Shown: positions 17,668 to 25,429 of the stretch, one piece after another
Layout: the number at the start of each line of letters is the position of its first letter
How positions within the stretch are numbered: the first letter of the stretch is position 1
Assembly (NCBI GenBank): GCA_016756835.1
Contig: JAESPE010000010.1
Coordinates: forward strand, 1-53,385
DNA length: 53,385 nt
Source: a gamma proteobacterium endosymbiont of Lamellibrachia anaximandri
GTDB taxonomy: Bacteria > Pseudomonadota > Gammaproteobacteria > Chromatiales > Chromatiaceae
Reading direction: 5' to 3'
The notes under the pieces: model-generated
The model's database searches: none
Told to the model about the DNA's origin: nothing
What the model saw: the letters and a program-made list of their open reading frames with translations, nothing else
Position numbers and translations under genes: made by a program

Positions 17668-19252
17668 ATTCAGCCACTCCGTCTGGTATGCCCCGCTGTT
17701 CGCACTGATTCCGATGATACCGCTGCTGCCCCTGTTGGCAGCCGGCTGGATTGGTCTCTCTTACGCTTATGAAGGCAACCGCGGTGAGTCCGGTGAGAAA
17801 ATCACGGCACGGGTGGCAGTTGGTGCCGCTTTCCTCTCCCTGCTCTGTCTGCTGTTGGTCGATCTCCATGCCCTGCTCACCGGACATGCGCCGGGACAGG
17901 TACACATAGCGGAGTGGCTCAACAGCGGCGACTACCAGATCAATATCAGCTTCACACTGGATGCCCTGGGTCTCTCCATGGCCACCCTGGTGGCAACCAT
18001 CTCGTTCATCACCCTGCGTTTCTCGGTCAACTACCTGCATCGTGAAGCGGGATTCCAGCGCTTCTTTATGATCCTCTGCCTCTTCATGTCGGCAATGCTG
18101 TTGATCGTGATGAGCGGCAATGCAGTCATGGCGTTTATTGGTTGGGAGTTGGCGGGCGTGAGTTCCTACCTGCTGATCGGCTATTCACTCGACCGCCCCA
18201 CCGCCACCAACAACGCCACTCGCGCCTTTGTCACCAACCGCATCGGCGATGCCGGTTTTATCCTGGCGATCTTCCTTGCGCTGACGTTGATTAGTGATGT
18301 CGAGTGGCCGGGCATCCTCTCCGGTGTCTCCGGAATGTCGACCCTGACTGCCGGCCTTCTGGCCTTTGGATTCCTGCTCGCCGCCCTGGTGAAATCAGCT
18401 CAAGTGCCGTTCTCGCCCTGGATCGCCCGCGCACTGGAAGGCCCAACCCCTTCCAGTGCGGTGTTTTACGGCAGTCTGATGGTACATGCCGGCGTGTTCC
18501 TGGTAATCCGGCTACAACCGGTCTTCGAACAGACCCCTCTGATGATGATTTTTCTCATCATTTTTGGAGCGACGACTACGCTCTATGGCTATCTGTCGGG
18601 ATTGGTGCAGACAGATGTAAAGAGCATGCTGATCTTCTCCACCATCGCTCAGGTGGGCCTGATGTTCGTGGAGTGCGGCCTCGGCCTGTTTGACCTGGCT
18701 GCCTGGCACCTGGCCGCCCACGCGATCTGGCGCGCGTATCAGTTCCTCAGCTCCCCAGCCCATATGCACCTGATGTCACGTCCCACCCGGCCGGTACCGG
18801 CATGGCTGGGCAGACGCCGCTGGCTCTATACTGCCGCCGTCAATCGCTTCTGGCTCGGCTCCATCGGCGATTGGCTGCTGACGCGCCCCACCAAAAAATT
18901 GGCTCAGGACGCGCAGAATTTCGATGACAAGGTCATCATTCCGCTGGTTGGTTTGCCAACCCAGGCAGACGCGATCAGTTCGCTGGCGCAATGGGAACAC
19001 AAGAGAGGCGGACACCATCCTTCAGCTGAAGGTAACGTGGGAATGGGACACGGCCTTGCAGGAAAATTGATGGAAGGTATTGCCTCCCTTCTGCACTGGT
19101 TCGAGGAACATCTGGTGCTGAAGGGCGGGGGCGAGGGACTGATCAATACGATTCAACGTGTCGGTGGCCAGCTGCAGAAGATCGAAGTGCTGCTGAGTCA
19201 ACCTCGTTACCTTTTGCTGCTGATCATGGCCACCTTTGCGGTGATTATCTGA
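17660..19252 (+). CDS. dabB: DabB-type NuoL-like membrane partner of DabA
   Basis: Integral membrane subunit (530 residues, about 13-14 helices) of the NuoL/MrpA antiporter-like superfamily and the expected ion-channel partner of DabA. It has the Glu in FIGWELAGVSSYLLIGY, NRIGDAGF, and the Lys in LAALVKSAQVPFSPWIARAL. The second conserved Lys of NuoL (HAFFKA) is replaced: the text here reads HAIWRAYQFL. The protein is shorter than NuoL (~613) and lacks its long C-terminal lateral helix, as is usual for DabB. The ATG lies inside the end of dabA (overlap 17660-17667), which couples their translation and fits a stoichiometric complex. Confusion with a real nuoL is unlikely given the neighbours. 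Confidence 0.88.
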   Translation: MPEFSHSVWYAPLFALIPMIPLLPLLAAGWIGLSYAYEGNRGESGEKITARVAVGAAFLSLLCLLLVDLHALLTGHAPGQVHIAEWLNSGDYQINISFTLDALGLSMATLVATISFITLRFSVNYLHREAGFQRFFMILCLFMSAMLLIVMSGNAVMAFIGWELAGVSSYLLIGYSLDRPTATNNATRAFVTNRIGDAGFILAIFLALTLISDVEWPGILSGVSGMSTLTAGLLAFGFLLAALVKSAQVPFSPWIARALEGPTPSSAVFYGSLMVHAGVFLVIRLQPVFEQTPLMMIFLIIFGATTTLYGYLSGLVQTDVKSMLIFSTIAQVGLMFVECGLGLFDLAAWHLAAHAIWRAYQFLSSPAHMHLMSRPTRPVPAWLGRRRWLYTAAVNRFWLGSIGDWLLTRPTKKLAQDAQNFDDKVIIPLVGLPTQADAISSLAQWEHKRGGHHPSAEGNVGMGHGLAGKLMEGIASLLHWFEEHLVLKGGGEGLINTIQRVGGQLQKIEVLLSQPRYLLLLIMATFAVII

Positions 19253-19262
19253 GGAGTCCTGA

Positions 19263-20783
19263 ATGATGATGACTGAAATCCATTGGACCGCCCAGTCGAG
19301 CTACCCGATTCTCACCACGTTGCAGTTGCTGCCACTGGTCATAATGATGGCAATCCTGACTATGAGGGAGAACCGGCTGGTGCCTTTGATCGGCATTGCC
19401 GGCGCGGTAGCGGAACTTCTTCTGGCCATCAACCTCTGGCTTAATTACGACACCCATCAGGGTGCCATGCAGTTTGCCGAGCGGGCTGAGCTGTTTGGCC
19501 CCCTTGCCTACCATGCCTCGGTGGACGGCATCAGCGTGCTGTTTATCCTGCTCACTGCGTTGATCACGTTGTTGATGGTGATTTACGGGCAGGTGCGACA
19601 ACTGCTGCCCCACGCCTGGTTTCTCTCTCTGGTATTTGCGGTGGAAGCGGCACTGATGAGCATGTTCGTCACCGTCGATCTGCTCTGGTTCGTTCTGGTA
19701 TCCATTGTAGAGTTGGGACTGGTGGGCATTCTGCTCTCCCGCTGGTCGACCTCACCTGAATCGGAACTTGCCCAGACCCGCTACTACCAATTCATGAGCA
19801 CCGGCATTCTATTACTGCTGGTCGGTATCGTCATCCTGGGTTGGAACCATGCAGACGCAACCGGGGGACGCTGGACTTTCGATCTGTTTGAACTCGCCCA
19901 AGCGCCTGTCTCAGCCGGGTTTCAGTCTGTGGTCTTTTTCCTCTTTTTCTACGGCCTGGCGGTGCGTGTACCGATCTTCCCGTTACACGGGTGGCTTCCG
20001 CTGGTCGCTGAACACGGCACCGTCGCCGCAGCACCCGTTTTTCTCATCGGCCTCAAGATCGGTATCTACGGCATGCTGCGCTTTATATTGCCGCTAATGC
20101 CCGAGGCGGTGATGCAGTGGCACGAGTTCATCGTTACCATCGCCGTTGTGGGTATCTTCTATGCCGCGTTGTTGGCAATGCTACAGGTTAACCTGCGCCG
20201 ACTGCTGGCCTTTGCCGTGGTCTCTCATACCAGCGTATTGGTAATCGGCCTGTTCGGTCTCAACCAAATGGCTTTTGAAGGCGCTGTCATGCTGTCGATC
20301 AATTTTGGTCTGGCAATCACCACGCTGCTTTTTATGCAGGGCTTCGTCTATCGGCGCACCCACACATTGGTGATGGCGCGCCTGGGCGGACTCTTCGACA
20401 GCATACCGGTAATAGGCATTACATTTCTCATAGCAGGTCTCTCCATTGTCGGCATGCCGGGAACCCCAGGCTTTGATGCGGCCCATCTGATGCTTGAGGG
20501 TGCCATTCACCGCTATGGCGCACTGATCACCATTGCAGCCGCCCTGGGCAATGTGGTGGCCGCAGGTTTCCTGCTCTGGGCATTCCAGCGTGCTTTTCTT
20601 GCGCCTCAGGATGAGTCCCAGCCTGTGCGTAAGGTGGATCCGACCACATCGACGGAACTGCTCATCTCAGGCGCAATGATTCTGGTTCTGCTGGGTGCCG
20701 GATTTTATTCCGAACCCTGGCTCGATCTGATCGAGAAATCTCTGGAAGGGTTGAGCGCACTCTACACGACAGCTCACGTTTAA
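19263..20783 (+). CDS. NuoM/N-like membrane subunit of the DAB operon (altered channel residues)
   Basis: Antiporter-like membrane protein of 506 residues with about 14 helices. Conserved elements are present but modified: Glu in VSIVELGLVGILL is kept; the first channel Lys is Arg in LAVRVPIFPLHGWLP; the second Lys is kept in LKIGIYGMLRF; and the late Glu of the NuoM motif PGTxNFVGE is missing (MPGTPGFDAAH). This suggests a specialised or partly structural subunit rather than a copy of its neighbours. It starts 10 bases after dabB with a GAGGAG ribosome site 6 bases before ATG, so it belongs to the same transcript. Its individual role is unknown. Confidence 0.78.
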   Translation: MMMTEIHWTAQSSYPILTTLQLLPLVIMMAILTMRENRLVPLIGIAGAVAELLLAINLWLNYDTHQGAMQFAERAELFGPLAYHASVDGISVLFILLTALITLLMVIYGQVRQLLPHAWFLSLVFAVEAALMSMFVTVDLLWFVLVSIVELGLVGILLSRWSTSPESELAQTRYYQFMSTGILLLLVGIVILGWNHADATGGRWTFDLFELAQAPVSAGFQSVVFFLFFYGLAVRVPIFPLHGWLPLVAEHGTVAAAPVFLIGLKIGIYGMLRFILPLMPEAVMQWHEFIVTIAVVGIFYAALLAMLQVNLRRLLAFAVVSHTSVLVIGLFGLNQMAFEGAVMLSINFGLAITTLLFMQGFVYRRTHTLVMARLGGLFDSIPVIGITFLIAGLSIVGMPGTPGFDAAHLMLEGAIHRYGALITIAAALGNVVAAGFLLWAFQRAFLAPQDESQPVRKVDPTTSTELLISGAMILVLLGAGFYSEPWLDLIEKSLEGLSALYTTAHV

Positions 20784-20831
20784 ACTGTTCATCGGTGGCT
20801 ATCAGTCACTCAACACTGGAATCGAGAAACG

Positions 20832-22343
20832 ATGGTTGAAACAATCCAGGCACTGACAAACGGCATTCCGTTGATCAGCCTGCTGATCCTCTCGCTACCG
20901 ATAGGCGCAGCTTTGATCTGGCTGGTTCCCGGTAGTGAAAGATCTCGTTGGGTGGTACTTGCGACCGCGCTTATCGACCTGGTGCTCGCCACCCTGATAC
21001 TTCTGGGTTTTGACGCGACACAGAGCGGCTTTCAGTTTGTCGAAACAGCGAGTTGGATACCGTCTCTCAACATCCACTACAAAGTGGGCGTGGACGGAGT
21101 TTCTGTGCTGTTCCTGCCTTTAACCGTGCTGCTCTTCCTTGGCGTGATTCTCAGCTCATGGACCAGCGTGCGCACCCTGCCCCGGCTCTACTACACACTG
21201 CTGTTGCTGTTGGAAAGCGCGACCTTGGGCATTTTTGTCTCCCTCGACACCATACTCTTTTTCCTTTTCTGGGAACTGACGCTGATCCCGCTCTATTTTC
21301 TCATCAGTTTCTGGGGAACCGGCGCAAACCGACGTTATGCTGCGGTAAAATATACTCTATTCATGATGGCCGGCGGCGTACCACTGCTGTTCGGGTTCGT
21401 GTTACTCGCCTTCAATCATGCCGAGGTTGCCGGAGCCACTCTGCCCGGCGGTTTGGTCTTCGACGTGGAAGCCCTGCTCAGCCAACCGCTACCCGCTGAA
21501 ATGCAGACCCTCATCTTCCTGTTGCTGCTGGCAGGTTTTGCCTTCAAGACGCCGATATTTCCCTTCCACACCTGGCTGCCGGTGGTAGCCATGGAGGGAC
21601 CCATAGCCATCGCAGCCCTGATGACCGGTCTCAAACTCGGCGCTTACGGCATCATCCGCTTTGTTGTGCCCATGGCACCGGCTGCTGCACAGGATTTTCA
21701 CTGGCTGCTTGCCGGTCTTGGTGTCATCGGCATCCTCTACGGTGCAGTGATGGCCATTGCCCAGACAAACCTGCGACGCATGCTCGCCTACTCAAGCATC
21801 AGTCACGTAGGGCTTGTAATATTGGGTATCGCCTCATTGAATATCCAGGGTATCCAGGGCGCGCTGTTCCACCTGTTGAACTTCACCATCGTGGCCGGCG
21901 GCCTTTTCATCCTGACCGGCTTTCTGCACCACCGCACCGGTTCCACCGACATCATCAGCCTGGGGGGTGTTGCCCAGCGGATGCCGCTGTTGACCGCGTT
22001 CTTCTTCCTCTTTGGTCTAGCCAGCATGGGGGTTCCGGGTACCAACGGTTTTCCCGCAGAGTTTCTGGTTCTGGTCAGTGCCCTTGAGACCCACACCGGG
22101 GCCGGTCTGGCAGCACTCTTTGGGGTCGTGCTGAGTGCGGGTTACTTCCTGTCGATCTATCGACGCAGCTTTCTTGGCCCCATCACCTCACCCGTGATTG
22201 ATGAAGCCCTGGATCTACGCCACCGTGAACTTTTGCTGGCAAGCGTCATGGGAGTGCTTATCCTCACAGCAGGACTCTACCCGAATGCAGTGCTCGACCT
22301 GACCCGGGTGGCGAGCGAGCAATGGGTGGCAGGAGTGAAGTAA
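20832..22343 (+). CDS. NuoM-type ion-translocating subunit, last gene of the DAB operon
   Basis: Antiporter-like subunit of 503 residues and about 14 membrane helices. It has the full channel set: Glu in LFLFWELTLIPLYFL, Lys in GFAFKTPIFPFHTWLP, Lys in TGLKLGAYGIIRF and Glu in VPGTNGFPAEFLVL. It resembles the first gene of the operon but is clearly a separate paralogue; for example, it has an extra NHAEVAGATLPGG loop. It lies 48 bases after the previous gene with only a weak ribosome site. With DabB it brings the operon to four Nuo-like subunits, well beyond the two-gene DabA-DabB minimum. Likely a proton-conducting part of the same complex, or of an alternative one. Confidence 0.8.
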   Translation: MVETIQALTNGIPLISLLILSLPIGAALIWLVPGSERSRWVVLATALIDLVLATLILLGFDATQSGFQFVETASWIPSLNIHYKVGVDGVSVLFLPLTVLLFLGVILSSWTSVRTLPRLYYTLLLLLESATLGIFVSLDTILFFLFWELTLIPLYFLISFWGTGANRRYAAVKYTLFMMAGGVPLLFGFVLLAFNHAEVAGATLPGGLVFDVEALLSQPLPAEMQTLIFLLLLAGFAFKTPIFPFHTWLPVVAMEGPIAIAALMTGLKLGAYGIIRFVVPMAPAAAQDFHWLLAGLGVIGILYGAVMAIAQTNLRRMLAYSSISHVGLVILGIASLNIQGIQGALFHLLNFTIVAGGLFILTGFLHHRTGSTDIISLGGVAQRMPLLTAFFFLFGLASMGVPGTNGFPAEFLVLVSALETHTGAGLAALFGVVLSAGYFLSIYRRSFLGPITSPVIDEALDLRHRELLLASVMGVLILTAGLYPNAVLDLTRVASEQWVAGVK

Positions 22344-22350
22344 TCTAATC

Positions 22351-22409
22351 CATGCTCTTTCAACGATGCTAGAATCGCCTGGAGAAAGACTCATTCGGAG
22401 AAGAGCATG
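22351..22409 (+). promoter_or_regulatory. Inverted repeat spanning the leader and start codon of the PEBP gene
   Basis: CATGCTCTT at 22351-22359 is exactly complementary in inverted order to AAGAGCATG at 22401-22409, which contains the ATG and lies against the GGAG ribosome site. If folded, the nine-pair stem would hide the start codon. The 41-base loop makes this tentative. Confidence 0.35.
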
Positions 22410-22997
22410 CGAACCGTTTCCGCCATTACCCTTCTGCTTTTGGCATTTACTGCCCAGGCAGACCCGTCGTTTCAACTGACAAGCCCCGATATCAAAACCG
22501 GAACCCTGTTGAACAATGCACAGGTTTTCAATGGATTTGGTTGCAACGGCGGCAATATCTCTCCCCAGCTCAACTGGTCCGGCGCTCCGGAGAATACCAA
22601 GAGTTTCGCCGTAACGGTTTATGACCCCGATGCGCCAACCGGCAGCGGTTGGTGGCACTGGGTGATTTTCAACATTCCCGCCAATGCCGTTGGACTGGCC
22701 CGCAATGCGGGTAACCCAACATTCCATCTGGCGCCGGAAGGCAGCGTCCAGAGTCGCACTGACTTCGGCACTGCGGGATTTGGTGGCGCCTGTCCTCCGA
22801 AAGGGCATGGCAAACATCGTTACCAGTTCAAGGTTCATGCCCTGGATATTGAAAGGCTCGACATCGGCCTCGACAGCAGTGGCGCACTGGCCGGCTACTA
22901 TCTCAACGCCCATCAGCTGGACGTGGCGGAGATCGAGGCGATCTATGAGCGTGTAGCACCACCACCTGTGCCACCGGCGAATTTCAGCGTGAAATGA
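22407..22997 (+). CDS. Periplasmic YbhB/YbcL-family protein (phosphatidylethanolamine-binding protein fold)
   Basis: Protein of 196 residues with a signal peptide (LLLLAFTAQA, cleavage near residue 18) and the bacterial Raf-kinase-inhibitor-like/PEBP fold. Typical pieces are the SPDIKTG start, NISPQLNWSGAP, the ligand-pocket motif YDPDAPTGSGWWHWVIFNIP and GACPPKGHGKHRYQFKVHAL. Bacterial members are small-molecule-binding proteins of uncertain function. Its stop overlaps the SprT-like start (ATGA). The leader contains an inverted repeat covering its start. The Pro-rich tail (PPPVPPA) is a family-atypical ending. Identification is firm; the biological role is open. Confidence 0.88.
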   Translation: MRTVSAITLLLLAFTAQADPSFQLTSPDIKTGTLLNNAQVFNGFGCNGGNISPQLNWSGAPENTKSFAVTVYDPDAPTGSGWWHWVIFNIPANAVGLARNAGNPTFHLAPEGSVQSRTDFGTAGFGGACPPKGHGKHRYQFKVHALDIERLDIGLDSSGALAGYYLNAHQLDVAEIEAIYERVAPPPVPPANFSVK

Positions 22998-23545
22998 GTC
23001 GATTCAAACAATTGGAGCAGGCAACCGACAAGACAAGCGACGCATTGCAACAAACAGCGCTGGCTCACACAAAGGCCCTGCTGGAGCAGGCAGGGCGCCA
23101 CTTTGGGCGACAGTTTCCTGATGTGACCATCAATTTTGACCTGAAAGGACAAGCGGCTGGAATGGTCCGTTTTCCCGCTTTGGGCAAGCCGCAAATCCGT
23201 TACAACGCCCTTCTCCTGAATGAAAATGCCGATGATTTCCTCAAACGGACCGTTCCTCATGAAGTGGCCCATGTCATCGCCCGTGTTTACTACAGCATAA
23301 ATATCCGTCCTCACGGCACCGAGTGGCAGTCAGTCATGCACTTTTTTGGTGCCGAAGCGAGCCGCTGCCACAGTTACGATACGCAACGCGCCTCGACCAG
23401 GAAGCTCCAACAGTTCCGCTATGCCTGTGGCTGTAGCGAACATCTGTTAACCAGCATCCGGCACAAGCGAATCCAGGCCGGCCTGCGCTACAGCTGTCGA
23501 AAGTGTAAAAATCCACTAGAGTTGGTGGTAAGTGCCGATAAGTGA
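22994..23545 (+). CDS. SprT-like zinc metalloprotein
   Basis: Cytosolic protein of 183 residues with an SprT-like domain. It has the zinc-protease motif HEVAH at 89-93, preceded by hydrophobic helices, with downstream HGTEWQSVMHFFG matching the family. A C-terminal zinc ribbon comprises Cys145 and Cys147 (YACGCSEH) with Cys168 and Cys171 (YSCRKC). This layout matches bacterial SprT, whose physiological substrate is poorly defined; the eukaryotic relative SPRTN degrades DNA-protein crosslinks. Start ATG overlaps the PEBP stop. I infer an active metalloprotease fold, but bacterial activity is not established. Confidence 0.85.
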   Translation: MSRFKQLEQATDKTSDALQQTALAHTKALLEQAGRHFGRQFPDVTINFDLKGQAAGMVRFPALGKPQIRYNALLLNENADDFLKRTVPHEVAHVIARVYYSINIRPHGTEWQSVMHFFGAEASRCHSYDTQRASTRKLQQFRYACGCSEHLLTSIRHKRIQAGLRYSCRKCKNPLELVVSADK

Positions 23546-23554
23546 GATAGCCTC

Positions 23555-23866
23555 TTGAAAACACTGCTGGCAGCGCTGCTGCTGACACTCTGGTCTCAGC
23601 AGACCTATGCATTTTTCTGCTTCACCTTCAGTGGGAGTGGCGGAGAGCGATATTCTCGTCAGAGGGCATGGTTACCGCCTGCCTATTTTCCACCAGCGCC
23701 CCATAGTCCAGGCTATCCGCTGGAGAGTGATCCTCAGCCACCCCCGATCCGCCCGGTACAAAAACCCGTCGAACAGGAGGTGGAGATCATCAATGGCTAT
23801 CGCTTTCGAGCACTTGGTAGAAACCGCACTAACGAACAGGCTAAAATCCCCCGCCTCAACCATTAA
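23555..23866 (+). CDS. Small proline-rich exported protein
   Basis: Not recognised. The 103-residue product starts at TTG and has a compact signal peptide (LLAALLLTLWSQQTYA). The mature chain opens with FFCFTF, then is rich in Pro and aromatic residues (WLPPAYFPPAPHSP, then PQPPPIRP), and ends in a short basic segment. No catalytic motif is visible. The TTG lies 9 bases after the SprT-like stop, so it may ride on the same transcript. The ribosome site is poor, and an overlapping frame (+2) is open over the same stretch. The signal peptide is the main reason to accept this frame. Confidence 0.55.
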   Translation: MKTLLAALLLTLWSQQTYAFFCFTFSGSGGERYSRQRAWLPPAYFPPAPHSPGYPLESDPQPPPIRPVQKPVEQEVEIINGYRFRALGRNRTNEQAKIPRLNH

Positions 23867-23909
23867 AATCTGACGATCATTTTTCAGAAACAGATTCCAG
23901 GAGTTTTCC

Positions 23910-25319
23910 GTGGCAGAAAAGAGTGTGGATGTTGCCATCATCGGTTCCGGCACCGCCGGTCTGAACGCAACCAGTAAGGTCGGTCCTGCCGGCAAGAGTT
24001 TTGTACTGATCAACGGCGGAGAGCCGGGCACCACCTGTGCACGGGTCGGCTGCATGCCCTCGAAGGCACTGATCCAAGTGGCGGAGGATTACCACCGACG
24101 CACCCATCTTGGCCGCTACGGGGTGGATGGTCACGAAGAGTTGACCATCGACATTCCCGAAGCAATGGAGCATGTACAGGACCTGCGGGACAACTTCGTC
24201 GACCGGGTACTCTCCAACAGCACCGACAACATGGGCGAAAAGTTTATCGAAGCCTATGCAAAATTCGTCGATCCTCACACCCTGGAACTCGATAACGGCG
24301 ACCGCATCCATGCCGAAAAGATCGTTATCGCCACCGGCTCACGTCCGGTTTTGCCCAAAGCCTGGAAGGCATTCGGCAGTAAGGTATTGACCACCGACAG
24401 TTTCTTCGAATTAGAGAATTTGCCCGAGTCCATGGCCATCGTGGGACTTGGTGTGATTGGCCTCGAATTGGGCCAGTCAATCAGTCGCCTTGGTGTCGAT
24501 CTCAGCGGTTTCGATCTCGCGGAACAGATCGGTGGAATCACCGACCCGGAAGTCAGCAAGGTCGCCCTGGAGATCATGAGCCGGGAGTTCCCCATCCATC
24601 TCGGCAAGGCCGTGGAGATCAGCGAAGAAGGTGAAAAACTCCGGGTCACCGCCGGTGACACCTCGGTGGTGGTGGACAAGGTACTGGTCAGCATGGGCCG
24701 GATTCCCAATGTCGACAACCTGGCCCTGGAAAACGCCGGTATCGAGCAGAATGAACACGGCGTGCCTCACTACAATCCCAACACCATGCAGATTGGCGAC
24801 TCCCATATCTTTATCGCCGGTGACATGAACGGTGACCGTCAAATCCTGCACGAAGCCGGCGACGAAGGAAAGATCGCCGGTTACAACGCGGCCAATGACA
24901 CGGTGCAGGGTTTCAAACGTAAGGTTCCCCTGGCAATCACCTTCTCAGATCCCAACATCTGCCTGGCTGGTGCGCGTTATTCGGAGCTTGATCCGGAAAC
25001 CACCGCAATCGGCGAGGTGCGCCTGAATCCGGTCGGTCGCGCCATGATCATGGGGCAGAATCGAGGCATTATCCGGGTCTACGGTGACAAGGCGACCGGC
25101 CGGATGCTGGGGGTAGAGATGATCAGTGTGCGGGGAGAAAACCTGGGACACCTGCTGAACTGGGCGATTACCCAGGAATTGAGCGTCGGAGACCTGCTGC
25201 GCATGCCCTTCTATCACCCCGTGATCGAAGAGGCATTACAGGCGGCGCTCAACAACCTCTATTCCAAGGTCGAGCGCAAGAACGAAGGGCCGATCAAAGA
25301 GCTGATTCCGCTGGATTAA
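23910..25319 (+). CDS. lpd: Dihydrolipoamide dehydrogenase family flavoprotein
   Basis: Pyridine nucleotide-disulfide oxidoreductase of 469 residues. It has an FAD-binding GSGTAG near residue 12, redox-active cysteines Cys43 and Cys48 in TTCARVGCMPSK, an NAD-binding second Rossmann motif GLGVIGLELGQSISRLG, FAD motif IFIAGDMNG, and the active-site His-Glu pair in FYHPVIEEALQ near the C-terminus. Dihydrolipoamide dehydrogenase is the best call. The gene stands alone without any 2-oxoacid dehydrogenase E1/E2 genes, so it could be a second lpd paralogue or serve glycine cleavage or a sulfur-related lipoate pathway. Start is GTG with AGGAG 6 bases before it. A REP-like hairpin with a T tract follows the gene and may end transcription. 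Confidence 0.85.
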   Translation: MAEKSVDVAIIGSGTAGLNATSKVGPAGKSFVLINGGEPGTTCARVGCMPSKALIQVAEDYHRRTHLGRYGVDGHEELTIDIPEAMEHVQDLRDNFVDRVLSNSTDNMGEKFIEAYAKFVDPHTLELDNGDRIHAEKIVIATGSRPVLPKAWKAFGSKVLTTDSFFELENLPESMAIVGLGVIGLELGQSISRLGVDLSGFDLAEQIGGITDPEVSKVALEIMSREFPIHLGKAVEISEEGEKLRVTAGDTSVVVDKVLVSMGRIPNVDNLALENAGIEQNEHGVPHYNPNTMQIGDSHIFIAGDMNGDRQILHEAGDEGKIAGYNAANDTVQGFKRKVPLAITFSDPNICLAGARYSELDPETTAIGEVRLNPVGRAMIMGQNRGIIRVYGDKATGRMLGVEMISVRGENLGHLLNWAITQELSVGDLLRMPFYHPVIEEALQAALNNLYSKVERKNEGPIKELIPLD

Positions 25320-25350
25320 TATCCGCTCAAAACGCCACATCCTCTATTCT

Positions 25351-25429
25351 GGGCGTAGGCCCGATCAAGCGTAGCGGACCGGGTGCTTCAGGGTTGCCGG
25401 TTCCGCTACGCTTGAACCGGCCTACGCCC
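25351..25429. repeat. REP-like inverted pair, family A copy 3, with a terminator-like T tract
   Basis: Cleanest copy. The left arm has GTAGGCCCGATCAAGCGTAG. The right arm, read on the minus strand, has GTAGGCCGGTTCAAGCGTAG with a perfect eight-pair stem (GCCGGTTC/GAACCGGC). Six T residues follow on the plus strand, so it can work as a terminator for the lpd transcript. It lies between convergent genes and contains the stop codon of the minus-strand deacetylase-like gene at 25422-25424. Confidence 0.8.

Noticed and set aside
12886-22343. Nuo (complex I) operon or Mrp antiporter
   Set aside because: No hydrophilic Nuo subunits, NuoH/J/K or MrpC-G genes are present, and DUF2309 DabA lies in the middle.
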